Below, piece after piece: positions 24,301 to 37,200 of a stretch of 64,000 bases of DNA (positions are counted from its first letter, which is position 1; each line of letters begins with the position of its first letter). The notes beneath the pieces are model-generated. The model was not told where the DNA came from, searched no databases, and was given only the letters and a program-made list of their open reading frames with translations. This stretch comes from Tamarix chinensis. Lineage: Eukaryota > Streptophyta > Magnoliopsida > Caryophyllales > Tamaricaceae. Both the position numbers and the translations under genes were made by a program. Where the stretch lies: NCBI GenBank assembly GCA_030549775.1, contig CM060174.1, positions 4,903,391 through 4,967,390 on the forward strand. The letters are read 5' to 3'.

Positions 24301-25397
24301 GAAAAAAGAAAAAGAGCAAAAAAAAAAGTGCGCGGAGAAAAGTTAGGTGGATCCACACTGCAGGCGGGCAGCTTTTAATTTATACGTGCCTGTCTGAAGA
24401 TCTAAAAGGTGGTTCGATCGTCTCAAGTTCGATCGGCTGTCGCCGTGCATGGATAATCCATATATGGGAAATTATGGTCCCCTAGCGAGGTCCGCGTACC
24501 GTCAAACGTCTCCGGGGCTCCAGCAGGAAAGAAGCCAAGTTCAGAATTTAATGCTGGGCCCACGTGCAGCTTTCTTTCAGCTGGGATGATGATTGTGTAT
24601 ATATCTCTAAATCTATCTAGTTCTAACAGCGTGGCATTTACGTGGATAAAGTCGGGTTTATCTTATCATCTCTAGCTAGCTGGGATTCCCGTAGGTAGTT
24701 TTCTATGATTACGATAAACAATTAAAAAAAAAGAAAAAAAAAAGAAATGCTGCATGGAGGAAGACTTTCCACAGGGCCAAAAGGCGATTTCTCCGTTCCA
24801 GGGCTTCCCCCAACCATCACGGAGGAGGTAAATTACAGTAATTCAACAACTGAACTTATGACAGGTCCGAAATCAGAACGTTCACAAGGAGCCATCTCCA
24901 CAAACGAAAAGTTAAAATTCTCATACTGCAACTTGTTCCTCGATGGAATCGAATCCGAATGAAATTGAAATGAAATTTATTTAATTTTGGATGCTTATTA
25001 AGCCCCTTGTGCACGCGCCAACTTACCATCATTTGTCTCCGAAATCATCCGATCCCGACCACATTTAAATTTCACCCCTCTAATTAATAATTTGTCACAG
25101 GCTCACGGGACCTTGACTACCAACTGTGGCCTGTGGGTGCGGGTGGTCCCGTGTCCATTCCCCTCTTGGTCATTGATTGGTGGCGGGGCAGAATATAAAG
25201 GAAAAGGAAGAGGGAGGATGCATATATGGCAGGGAAAAAAGTAGTCAGGAATATTACATTATCGGGATTTCTTTCTTTCTCTCTCTATTTTTTTTTTCGT
25301 TTTCTACAGTGAGGGTAATCTGGTGAAAGTATATACCGCAGCATCAACACAGATTCTCTCCTACCTTGCTATGTATTATATATATTATTCAAAAACG
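21395..25397. other. Intergenic region before the nested cluster
   Basis: A (GT)n run at 21397-21411 is followed by AT-rich DNA to about 21900. From 21900 to 25260 the DNA is more mixed and single-copy in look, with C-runs and G-runs (22303-22320, 22437-22451). Short open frames on both strands resemble nothing I know. A promoter-like stretch at 25080-25260 is listed separately. No gene can be supported. Confidence 0.4.
25080..25260 (+). promoter_or_regulatory. Promoter-like stretch cut off by the copia insertion
   Basis: A GC-richer block has an inverted CCAAT box (GATTGGTGG near 25176), then a TATA-like GAATATAAAGGA near 25192-25203, then a purine-rich leader-like run. About 150 bp further the copia LTR begins at 25398. 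DNA beyond the cluster (48704 onward) shows no first exon, so this may be an orphaned promoter or chance. Confidence 0.3.
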
Positions 25398-25605
25398 TGT
25401 TGGGACAAAATAATAATGGGTTAACAATGCCAACCATAAAATATAAATAATAAAAAATCAATGACACACATTTTACATAGAAAAATTCTTCCTATACAGA
25501 AAAAAAAAATTAGGGGATACTTCGTTCCATTTAGAAAAATTTAAGAATATTCAAGTATTAACTGGATGATATAATCATCAATCCAAAATAACACAACCAG
25601 ACAAT

Positions 25606-26444
25606 AATTACAACACCGTAAACAGTTCACTTGGGGTTTTGAACCTTGGATAGAGGAAAAAGCTTTTCGGGTGGGAGGAGAACCAAGTGGAGCAGTTGCA
25701 GGTAATAATTCAACAGATTTGTCTAAATAAGGATAAGCAGGATTATATGGTTTGGGAGCATGAAGATACTGGAGTCTTCTCCGTGAGTTCTTTCTATCAG
25801 GTGCATTATCAGTCTTTCTTCAGGGATGAATTGAGTACTAGCCCAACCAATCTAATATGGAGAAGTTTAGTGCCCCCGAGGTTTAAGTTCACATAGTGGT
25901 TTGCGGTTCAACATAAGCCCAACACTAAGGAAATGCTAGTTAGATTACAAATCATCAATACGGGTGAAGCCGTTTGTCCTTTCTACAACTCGAAGCAGGA
26001 GACGATCAATCACCTTTTTCTGCATCGTTTTGTGATAGAGAATGTCTGGTACGAGATTTGTGATTGGGTTGGCTACTTATGGGTGACCCCAAAGTCAATT
26101 GAAGACAACACTACAGCATGGCTAAGAGCTTTCGGTAAGGGTCTGAAGGGAGAAATTTGGCAAGCTGCCTTCTTATCTATTATGGGTACCATTTGGGAGT
26201 TCAGGAATAAAAAACTTTTTGACAAGATTGATACGTGCGGTGGGTGGATGCTTATACTTATAAAGATGAGAATTGGATTCTGGATTAAAAACATTAGAAA
26301 AGAGTTTCCTTATACATCGGAAGAGGTGGTCCAAAATGTCCAAGCCTTGTTAAGTTAGGAGGTTTTCCTTTGTTTCATGTGGGTTTTTGTGTGTCTTGTT
26401 ACTGGTGCTTTTGTGCACTACATCAAAAGAAAAATTACAACACC
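25606..26444 (+). mobile_element. 5'-truncated LINE in the copia 3' LTR, with 12-bp target duplication
   Basis: AATTACAACACC flanks the piece at 25606-25617 and 26433-26444. The other LTR has the uninterrupted site near 48115. The body (25618-26432) is the C-terminal end of LINE ORF2 on the plus strand: GVFSVSSFY, SLVPPRFKF, a stop, then MLVRLQIINTGEAVCPF, HLFLHRF, NVWYEICDWVGY and GEIWQAAFLSIMGTIWEF. This is the zf-RVT domain; one expected ligand is changed (CPFYN instead of CPFC). It ends AAAAGAAAA as a short tail. Same family as 5949-6545. Confidence 0.92.
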
Positions 26445-27415
26445 CAAAGAGATGAGTTTGCACCCCCTAAATAGAGCTACTATAAACACATCCAAAGATC
26501 GATCTACGGGCCACTAAATAGTTTTTCCTTTTACAGTAATCAACAATAAGATGTTAACAACACCCTCATAAAATTTCAGCCAAAACTGGGTACAAATCAC
26601 TCAATTGAAGCCAAAACTACAATTGATCTAAAACTGACCTAAATAAAAATGCGTACTGAAATGCTAGCTAAAACATGACTTGGAGAACTCAAAATCAAAT
26701 TCCCACCATTCATAATCAAGATTGGTGTCTTAGGAAGCTCGTGTCAAAAATTCAACAAGATCCCATGGTGAACAACTTTAGATATTTTGAATTGATTAAA
26801 ATTGTGTTGAAGAGAATAATGGCAGAATTGTTATATTTCTCTATATCTCTCTCACACACACCTACAAGATTCAAATCTCAATATTTCTCACATTTACTCA
26901 CATTTCCACATCAACTTTACAACGGATGTTTATCCTTCTTAAAGTTAGGTCATTTATAAAAAAAATATTAAAAAACTAGCTAAAAATGGGCTTTACCATA
27001 TAAGAGGGAATCCATATGCCCTAATAAATTCTCCCCCTCCCGACTATGTGGAGATGATTGCCATCCTAGCAATCATACAGCAAACCTCAAACTTCTATCT
27101 TGGTAAGGTTTTTGTCAATATATCAGCCCCATTATCATTAATATGCACTTTCTCAACCTCTAGCAACTTAGCATCCAAAACATCACGTATCTAACAATAC
27201 CGTGTACCAATGTGTTTTGATCTAGAATAGAAGGTAAGATTCTTACTAAGATGTATAGTGCTTTATTTTTCACAAAAGAGCACATATCTTTCCTGAACAA
27301 AACCAATCTCTTAAAGAAATTTCTTTATCTATAGTAACTCCTTGCTAGCTTCAGTCATATCAATGAAATTTGCTCTGGTAGTCAACAAAGCAACACATTT
27401 TTGAAGTGTAGACTA

Positions 27416-28020
27416 CTATAACACTACTTCCCCTACAAAAGTGATTAAATAACTTGAAGTAGATTTCCTCGAGTTAACATTCCTAGTGATATCTGAATTA
27501 GTATATCCCTTAATGAATGACTCATCACTTTTATAACAAAGTCTCAAACCAGAAGATCCACAAAGATATCTAAATATCAACTTCATTACATCCCAATGCT
27601 CTCTACCTAGATTAGAAAGGAACCTTCTAACAACTTCAACTACATGAGCAATATCAGGTCTCGTACACACCATAACATACATCAAACTACCCACAGAGGA
27701 TAGGTAAGGAATGTTCTTCTTATCTTGCTTTTCTACATCACATGAGGGACACTGCTTAAAGCTCAACTTCAAGTGAGAAGCAAGTGAAGTGCCTACGACT
27801 TTGGTATTATCCATCTTAAATTTCTAAAGTATCTTCTCAATATATTTTTCTTAAGTTTGCCACAACTTCTTAGCTCGTCTACATAGAACGATTCTAACTC
27901 CAAGAATTTGCTTTACTAGACCCAAGTCTTTTATGGAAAAATACTTGCTTAACTCTTGCTTCAAATTCTCAATCCTAGAAGCATTCTTGCCGATAATGAG
28001 CATATCATCAACATAGAGCA
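27416..28020 (-). pseudogene. Copia reverse transcriptase end and RNase H
   Basis: The catalytic YVDD of the reverse transcriptase is encoded at 28015-28004 (minus), followed by the connection region (KDLGLVKQILG). The RNase H part 27814-27416 reads MDNTKVVGTSLASHLKLS, then YLSSVGSLMYVMVCTRPDIA, and RKSTSSYL. It is open over 132 residues, but the region upstream to about 28900 is fragmented. It copied the element's RNA in virus-like particles when active. Confidence 0.85.
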
Positions 28021-29014
28021 ATAAAATAATAAAGTCATCATCATCAAAATTTTACATAAGAACACAGTGATCTAAAGTAGTATTTTTATAGCCATATTGT
28101 TTGATGATATATATACTCAAACTTCCTGTACCACTTCCTTAGTGCCTATTTCAATCCTTATATGCTCTTTTTAAGCTTGCAGGCATGGTTTTCCTTGCCT
28201 CTCACCTAAAAACCCTCTGGTTGCTCCATGTAAATCTCTTCTTCCAACTCATCATGTAAGAAAAAGGCCTTCACATTCATCTACTCAATCTCTAAATCAA
28301 GATTAGCATCCAAGCCTAGCACAACTCAGATCGAAGACACTTTCACAACAGGAGAAAAGATTTCTCCAAAATCAACACCTTTCTTTTCCTTGAAGCCTTT
28401 GACCGCCAACCTACCTATATATCATGGGACTAAAGAATGCTCATCTTACTTCAACTTATAAACCTACTGATTCTTCAAAGCTTTCTTACCCATAGGCAAC
28501 TTCACTAGCTCAAAGGTATGGTTGTCATAAAAATATTGTATCTCAGCTTGTATTAATTCAAGCCATCTATCTTTGTCTCCACTTTTAACAACTTCTTCAT
28601 ACGACTCAGGTTCTCCTCCATGAGTGAAGAGTATTTAAAAAAAGATCTACGATCTATGGTGGACCTCCTAAATGTATTTTTTGGTTTATCTACATAAGAT
28701 TCTTGTTGATCACCTACAACTTCATATGTTGGAGCATCAATATCACTATCATGTTAGTGCTTATCAGAAGCCAAATGCTCATACATATCATCTTATACTC
28801 CATGAACAACAAGTTCATGTGCATGTTGCATCTTCACTGGATCCATATATATTAGTTGATCATCACTCTCAACTCTGCTTGTCTCATCTTTGTTAATGTT
28901 GGCCTTGGTCTGGTATTTAATGAATACTACGTCTTTACTTTTCACTAGCTTTTTCTACACAAGATCATATAAACTATAGCCAAATTCATCATTACCATAA
29001 CCCATAAAGATGCA

Positions 29015-29293
29015 CTAATGAGTCTTTGGTTCCAACTTTAACCTCTCATTTTTGGGGACGTAAACATATACCTTGCAACCAAACACATGCAAGTGATCAT
29101 ATGAGACATCCTTCCCAAACCAAACTCTATTGAGAGCATCACCATTTAGAGCAACTATGAGAATTGAATTAATCACACGTGTAGTTGTAAGTAAAGCTTC
29201 ACCCCAAAAAGACTTAGACAACTTTGCCTCTGAAAGCACACATCTAACTCTTTTAATTAGAATTCTATTCATCTTATCTACCAAACCATTCAA
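29015..29293 (-). pseudogene. Copia integrase, C-terminal part of the core
   Basis: Reads MNGLVDKMNRILIKRVRCVL, SFWGEALLTTTRVIN, and VSYDHLHVFGCKVYV. These are the end of the integrase core (NGLAERMNRT-type motif) and the following conserved block of Tork/Tnt1-like copia elements. The zinc-binding and first aspartate regions should lie in about 29300-30000 and are in broken frames. Confidence 0.85.
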
Positions 29294-32207
29294 CAGAGGA
29301 GTCTTCTAGTTCCTAATACCCTACTGAATGTAGTACCTTTCAAATTAACCACAATTATCACCACTATTATCAGTATAAATTTATTTCAGCTTCTTACCAG
29401 TCTCTCTTTTAATAGAGGCATGAAAGTGTCTAAACTCGTCAAACACTTCATCTTTGGCTTTCAAGGCATAAACCCAAAGCTTTCTAGAATGATCAATAAT
29501 AAAAGTAACAAAGTAAAGTGCACCAAAATATTTTACCTTAATAGGGCAACAAACATTTGATCCTCAACTCTTCTTGAAGGAGGACCTTTATAGAAAGAAA
29601 CCCTACGTTGTTTGCCCACCATATAATGAGAACTCTTCTCTAATTTAGAGAACACTATAAACCATATAGCAAATTCTTCTTTATCAAGCAATTAAGTCAT
29701 TTCTTGCTTATGTGGCTAATCCTCCTATACTACAACTCCAATACATCCTTGTTTTCCGCTACATTTACATGATCACTAGAAATAAAAGCTTGTATAAAAT
29801 ATAAATTTGCACATTTATGACTTTGGGGCATAAAAATATTACCTTTTATGAGCTTTTAAAGTCGTGCTAGATCCTTCGCTAACATAAATTGCATTAATTA
29901 AGAAACCTAAATGATGTCGTTGGAATGATGGTGACACAATTAGATACCTTTTGGAATTCCTATGCTTCCCTTAATGTCAGCATAGTAGTGAATAAGGGAA
30001 TAGATTCCTACACTACATGAACCAAAGCTATTGTAAAAACCCTCACGATTAAGTTTGCTAACTGAAATTAAATTGAGGCAACACATTTGGTGTGTGTCGA
30101 ACATCCTTGAGAATAAGCTTTATCCTAATCTCCAAGAATAGTGTAACACTCCCAAAATTTATTATCGATTAATTTTGTTTTAAGCAGAAGTGTATTATTA
30201 AATAGTTGGGTGTTATCGTCGTAGTTGATGTAAGTCTAGCTTTCTATACCATCCTTCCATCAACCATAAGGAAAAATAATTAGGACATAAAACATGATAA
30301 ATAGAACATGAGGGAACTTTCATAAACATTATATAAGAGTTTGGAGGTTTACTCAAAGTACAATAATCCGATATACAAAAAGGGATGTCATAGATCTAAG
30401 AGTCCAAAAAGGTATTCAGTCAAAACTAATATCTAGATAACATGAATCTATACTAAAAACCCTAATACACAAATCACTTGTCCACATATAAAAGCATCAA
30501 AGGCTACAAACTCGTCCACTGGGCCATCCTTGACTTGCACAAAAATATTTGGGTCGTCTACTCGTGGGAGTGAGCGGCACCCATAAAACAAATGATCATT
30601 ACACTACGTACCGAGTAAGGTAATAGTAGATTCAAAGTAGAATAACACATAATACATGAGTTCACATTAGAAAGTAAGCATACATGCGTTAATATAAAAT
30701 AGTACCAAGTAAATACTGATTTTGGGTATCACTATATAGATATATCATATTTCAATCTTTTATTCACGTTGAGTTTAGGGACCCACTATTCTTAAATAAG
30801 TGGAACGGTCTGAAACACCTCTCAGAAACAACACACCTAAGCCACTATTATTATCCGATAGAACAGATCCAACAACTCTCTGAGTAAAAATGCTCATGAG
30901 CTACTATTCTTAAATAGGTGGAATGGTCTGAAGCACCTCTCAGAGACAACACACCTGAGCTGCTATTATTATCCAGTGGAACGGACTCAAAACCTTGGTC
31001 TTGACTCACGTAGTCTTTTACTTTAAATGATTAGTATCTTTTCTATTAATACTTTATCTCTTAATTGTATTTTTATTCATGTTGAGTATGTGGCCTCATT
31101 ATTTTTAATCCTATGGAATGGAGTGAAGACCTCTCAAGGATAAGTTGACAACACACCTGAGCCACTATTTTTATCTAGTAGAACGTACCCACATAAAAAC
31201 CTCAATACCGCTCATGTGATCTTTCACTTTAAATTATTAGTATCTTATTTGAGTTTATTGTATATTCAAGATTGTTATGCGGGACTCATGCACATATATA
31301 GGACATATAATTTAATAACATAATTACGACCATATAATTATCCTCAAATGACCATAATACACTTAGGTAGTTAAAATTATGATATTCTGCCAATCCTTAT
31401 AAATTCCAATACTAATACATACAAATCTCCAATATTCATTTGGTACATATATCCTCAATTTTTTACACAGATGTATATCCAACATTATTCCCATATATAT
31501 ACTTCCAAATTTCATTACTATCAAGATATCATATCATAGGATAACATCATTCATATAATAGGCCCAACATGAAAGTATATACATATACATATACATATAA
31601 AGTCCTAGCTATGATATGTATCCTTACTAATAAGGACATCGGGCTCTATGTATATAAATCCTAAATCTCCTTTTCTGATATCATTAAAAAAACACTTATA
31701 AAAATAAGATAATACATGATTAGGCTCAAAGATTATAATCTAGAGAAAAGTTAATGTAAATAAGGGTAAAAATGGAACTAACTAGAGTCAAAGGGGAGCT
31801 TGAGTTGCGTGAAAGTGTGGTGGAAGGTATGGTGGTGCTATGGTGCGTAAAAAGGGGTGCATTGTAACACCTCCATTTTTACTACTAAAAATTTTCGTTA
31901 TACGGAAGCGTTAATAACAAAGTTAATGGGTGTTATCGCCACACTCAATATAAGTCTGACATCCTCTACCATTCTTATACTAAGTGTTAAGGCTAGAAAA
32001 TTACTTTACTTAAATAATATTTATAACGAAGGTAGGATAGAAATTTTATTACAAATTACATTATCATGATAAATACAAAAAGATCAAACAAAGAGTTGCA
32101 TTATAACAAAGGAAAATAGCAGGGGACTCAAGAGTCCACAAAATATCTGGATCAAAAGAAGTTGGGTGAACACGGGATAGTCCTAACTCTCAACCCTCTA
32201 TTTCAAG

Positions 32208-33331
32208 TAGGGATGGCAATGGGTCTCGACCCGACCCAGACCTGCTAGACCTTCCTCATTTTTAGCGAGTCTAGGTCCATGATTTTTGGACCCGATGGGT
32301 CTAGATCTGGTCTGGGTCCATATATACCTTAAAGGGTCTAGGTTTGGGTCCAATTCTAGACCCAGACCCGACCCGCCAGAACCATTTAATATACATGTGT
32401 GTGTGTGTGTGTGTACATATATAAATACATACTTATATTATATTTGTCATTATTGTCTTAATCTTATATAAGCTCCTTATTCATTTTTTTAAAATTTTAT
32501 TTTTGTATACTTACTTTATAAATAATATGTATAACATTGTATTCTAAAAGCTAGGGATATAAACTGGGTGAATTTTACCCAAAACCCGATGAATTTTGTC
32601 CAACGGATATGGATATGAATATGAATGATGGAAAAAAATACCCATCAAGTTTGAGTACGGATATGGGTATAGGATATCCATACCTATACCCGTATCCATA
32701 TCCGTACCTGTTTACCCAATATATAATTACCTTTTTACCCTTAATTTTAAAATAAATATAGTATAAATTAAAGTTAGAATTATCATTTAGCTTAACTCTA
32801 AATGGGTTTATCTATCGTGTGATGGATTTATCCATTGGATAATATCCATTAACGGATAAACGGATAATCTGTTGAGTGACGGATATCCAACGGATACGGA
32901 TATGGATATGTTAGCGGATATAGATTTGAGTATGGGTACCGATTTTCTTATCGGATACAGATATGGGTATACTTGCCCTAAACCCACCCCATTTATATCC
33001 CTACTAAAAGCATTAAAACACCATTTGAAAAGTTAATATAACTATTTTAATATATTTATTTTTTCACTTAGATATTTTTTTAACAAAAAAATACATATTA
33101 AGTTATATAAAACATAAATGTATTTGTATTAGTATAGATTATTAATTATTTTAAAAAAAAATAACTGGGCCCATTTAGGACCCTTTAGGACCCATTTACT
33201 TGCTAGACCCAATGGATCTGGATCTGAGTCTGAATTTTTAAGACCCGACGCATCTGGGTTGGGTCTAGATCTAGGTAATATAAATGGGTCCAGGTCTGGG
33301 TATGGCTGGACCCGACCCATTGCCATCCCTA
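32208..33331 (+). mobile_element. hAT-type MITE with a second hAT MITE inside
   Basis: Perfect 8-bp duplication ATTTCAAG at 32200-32207 and 33332-33339. Terminal inverted repeats begin TAGGGATGGCAATGGGTC on both sides. A TAGGG(A/G)TG start with 8-bp duplication is the hAT signature. Net length is about 0.66 kb, with no transposase. The ends are rich in GGGTCTAGACCC-like words, and (GT)n lies at 32396-32414. Confidence 0.9.
32552..33003 (+). mobile_element. Inner hAT-type MITE, 452 bp
   Basis: Perfect 8-bp duplication CTAAAAGC at 32544-32551 and 33004-33011. Terminal repeats are TAGGGATATAAACTGGG on the left and CCCATTTATATCCCTA on the right. The interior is built from GGATAT/ATATCC words (GGATATGGATATG, CGGATAT), which makes long self-complementary stretches. 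No coding capacity. Confidence 0.92.
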
Positions 33332-33742
33332 ATTTCAAGTCGTCAGACCTTACCCTCAAAGTAATCCTGCAAGGTAAAGATTGGCCATTGAATAGGTAGG
33401 GAACCATAAAATGGAACATGTCAGTACTATATTATTGAATAACCTTTTATACCAAACTAATATGAAAAACTAGCATGGAATACATGTAAGGCATACAACT
33501 AACATGGTACAAGACATTTAAGTATTCATACGAGGATTGATATACAGTAATCATTTAGATAGTCAAATTCTATCAAGGTCGCATACTACTCATTTTTATT
33601 TGTCTAAAACAACTTAAAGCTTACCAAATGAACATACCATAGATGCTCTCAGAATTAATAATTAGAACCCAAACTCTAGCATAACAATCATAACACTCAC
33701 AACATAACTCATACCTTAGCATCAATCCCACCCAAATTTATA

Positions 33743-33942
33743 ACATCACAGGTATACTTACAGGTACAATATAATAAAATACATAACATGACATGTGTTC
33801 TTATAGGTACAATATAATAAAATACATAACATCACAGGTATAATTACAGGTACAGTATAATAAAATCCTTAACATCACAGGTATACTTATAGGTACAATA
33901 TAATAAAATCCATAACATCACATGTATGCTCACAGATATAAT
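33743..33942 (+). repeat. 43-bp tandem repeat, about 4.6 units
   Basis: Units start ACATCACAGGTATACTTACA and contain GGTACAATATAATAAAAT. Successive starts at 33743, 33786, 33829, 33872 and 33915 give an exact 43-bp period. Confidence 0.92.
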
Positions 33943-33952
33943 ACCAACATAT

Positions 33953-34200
33953 GTAGGCACGAAGGCGACTAATGAAACTACAGGTAGGCATGAAAGCTAT
34001 TACTAGAACCACAAGTAGGCGCAAAGGCTGCTACCAAATCTACAGGTAGGCACAAAGGCTACTACCAAGACCACAGGTAGGCACAAGGGCTACTATCGAA
34101 ACCACAGGTAGGCACAAAGACTACTACTAAAACTACAGATAGGCATGAAAGCTACTACCAAAACCACATGTAAGTACAAAGGATACTATCGAAACCAATC
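33953..34200 (+). repeat. 31-bp tandem repeat, about 8 units
   Basis: Units start GTAGGCACAAAGGCTACTAC and end in AACCACAG. Starts at 33953, 33984, 34015, 34046, 34077, 34108, 34139 and 34170 give a 31-bp period. It directly follows the 43-bp array in LTR copy 4. Confidence 0.92.
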
Positions 34201-37200
34201 TAATATCCAATAATAATCAGTTTAATCTAATAATATAATTTTCATTTTTATTTACTCGATGGGGATACAATAATAACTCGGAGACATAAAATTTCATCTG
34301 TCATACCGATGCACAAGGCATCACGATACCCTCTAACCATCTAACCTAAAGGCATAACAACACTTTGGTCATACAGATGCATAAGGCACATAGTATCCTT
34401 CTCACCTTGGACACCTAATCCTTAAGTATCGATACACCCTATAAGGCCCGTAGGTCACCTAGGCACAACCGACACACAAGAAAATGAAACAAATTGATGA
34501 CTCCTACATCATTTCTAGGGTAGCTACCCTTAGAGAGAAGCCATTCCCAAAGTTGAGGTCTTCTGCTTTATGTATTAGTAATTTATAAGGTGATCATAGA
34601 TAACACATATTACACAATTATTCTCATTTCTATACTTATCCATTTTTTCTTTATTTTTAGTTATCCAGGTCAACGTCAAGGTCAACGGTCCAAAATAAGG
34701 TCAAAGTCAACACTAAGGTGAACCTATTAAAAGTCTAAGGCTTATCCTATGTCTAATTATTCACATTTGGGTACATTAGGTCGAAATGACAAAAATACCC
34801 CTGAGACCAATAATTAGCAAGTTATCATCCATTTAAATACTAAATCTATTTTATTTATTAATTTATCGTAAAAAGGATAAAATAAAAAAATAATTAGTTA
34901 TTATGCAATTTAAATTATCAGCTATATTAAAAGACTATTGTTCCCTTACACCTATTTCTACAAACAAAATCCTATCATACACTTTTAAAATGTACAAAAT
35001 ACATGATCACATAATCAACAACAGATAATCCATATTAGACATGATTTTTAAGATAAATATCATAATATACTAAAAATGACTAAATTGTCCCTAGGGCAAT
35101 CGCCCATAATTATTATTCCATGATTATATCTAAGTATGCTCACCCTATTATTTTATAAATACTTATCATACAAAAGATTTTTCAGTCATTAAAATCATTT
35201 TAATCATACTTTAGTACCTAAAATATTTTACATTAGATAATATGCTCGTTTTACCGAATTTCATAATAATGATAATTAACACATAATTATATTGTAATAA
35301 ATCATTCTTAATATATTTTCATACACCAAAAATCATAATGTGCTATCACGCAATATTTATCATTTTAGTAGGGTATCACAGTTACCTAAATTCCAGCAAA
35401 AACGTAAAATTAGCAGTATCTACTAAAATTATTAGGTTCTACTAACAAACTTTTGTACCTAAAAATAATACCACAATTACCAATTTAATATCTATTAGGA
35501 AAAATAATACTTATAATATAAAAATATTTATTTTTTAAAAATTATCAAAATACCCTTACATTTAATATGGGTACCAGAATGTATTAACACCACACAAACA
35601 ACTCACACTACACAACAGCGTGAGCCATGCACGAGGAGGAAGGGATATTAGGCGACGCAGGAGGAGGAGAATAGTGGTGGAGTTGCTGGGCTGGGTTCGG
35701 TGGAGGTGGTTGTATGCGCAGGCAGGGTTGGAAGTGGCGAGGAAGTGGGCGTTAGGCAATGGGGAACAAAATGAGGGATGGACATGGTTGGTTGTTGGGG
35801 CTCGTTTTGGTGGTGGAGTTGTGCTGGAGTTATTTGGTAAGGGAGTGGTTGCATGCTTGAGGTGGTGCAAGGGCCAAGTGATGGTTCAAAGGTGGAGGCT
35901 ATAGCGGAGGGTGATGGATGAGGAAGGAAATGGAAAAGGTGGTTGGGTGCTGGATGGTGGTTGACGATTGCTATGGAGGCTATGAGGCCAAGGAGGTTGG
36001 GTGCACTAGATGAAGAAAACGCAGAGGGGAGGAGGTGCTATGTGATCAGTATGGTCGGTTGGTTTGATGGTCGGTGTAGGCTACAATGGGTGTGTATGCG
36101 TGTGTATGTATAATGCAGGAGGGCTATTTGGGTACTGCATGCGTGTGTATGTATATAATGTAATGTGTAGCGTGCACATGTATATAAAAAAATGTAGAGG
36201 GTGCTGAGATAAGGTGATGGGTTGAGTGAAGTGAGGAAATGAAGGAGACAGGGAGAGAGATTTGAGGGAGGTAGAGTAGAAAATAGCTATTTTAAAATTT
36301 TATTTTAGATTTAGTTTGGAAAGATTAAGGTACCAAATTGAAAAAAATATTCGGGGAAAATAATCTGGATTAGGATAGGTATACTGGAACAAAAAAGATA
36401 GAATAATCGGGAATAAATTTTAGAAATTTATTTTGGATTACAGGTCGTGGTTATTAATAAAATAATTAGGCTAAGATTTTTTGGTATAAAATAGGATTAA
36501 AATTAATAGTCCATCTATCAATTGTTCAACCTAATTATTTGTATATCTAAACATCATAATAATACGAATAATAATAATACATTTAATACTAAACCTCCTA
36601 AAATAATAATTATAAGTAATCACATGTAATTATTAATTTTAATTAAGGTTTCTAAAAATAGGGTATTACATGCACACCCAAAAGGATGAGGTTGCACGAG
36701 CGTGCAACAGGCTGTGCTCATCCAAGTCATGAGCTGGGAACCTATATGGGCAGGTTGTGCGATGGAGACACGACCGTACTCATGCAACACATGCACAAGT
36801 GAGAACGAACAAGGAAGTACGGGCATGCCGAGGTGGTGCGCTGCCTGTGCGAGTATGCATGAATGGATTGTGCTAGTATGTATAAGCGGGTGATAAGAAA
36901 AATGAGTAGTGCATGGTCGTGCAAGAGAGCATATGTGAGCCATATGCTTCACAAAACGTAGCAGCACATGAGGAAAGAAGAGGAAAAAATGACGACTGTG
37001 ACGATGATAAGTGACGGTGAGGGGGGTGATGGGGTGGTCATAGTGGCTGATCTACCAAGTCATGGGGGCGCTTGGTGGTTATGGCGTTGCGTGGATGGTG
37101 ATGGTGGTGGCTTTGTGACAAAATAGAGGGGCAGCAGTAGGGCTCAGGTAGGGGTGGTTGATAAAATTTGGGGCATTAAATGATGCAAATAAATGAAGGA

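Larger units (their letters stand above)
31863..36670 (+). mobile_element. Long LTR copy 4 (inner), nested in copy 3
   Basis: Starts TGTAACACCTCCATTTTTAC and ends AAAATAGGGTATTACA, with flanks TGCAT (31858-31862) and TGCAC (36671-36675). Net length without the hAT elements is about 3.7 kb. It has GGGTGTTATCGCCACACTCA near the start. In place of the CCACTATT modules it carries a 43-bp tandem array and a 31-bp tandem array. The block CATACCGATGCACAAGGCAT near 34313 and a purine-rich zone at 35630-36270 are shared with other copies. Confidence 0.78.

Noticed and set aside
27416..29293. Possible host genes on the minus strand
   Set aside because: They are integrase and RNase H pieces of the copia element, as shown by order, YVDD motif, LTRs and primer binding site.
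33953..34200. CRISPR-like regular 31-bp repeats
   Set aside because: Repeats are contiguous without unique spacers and lie in a plant LTR; a tandem array.
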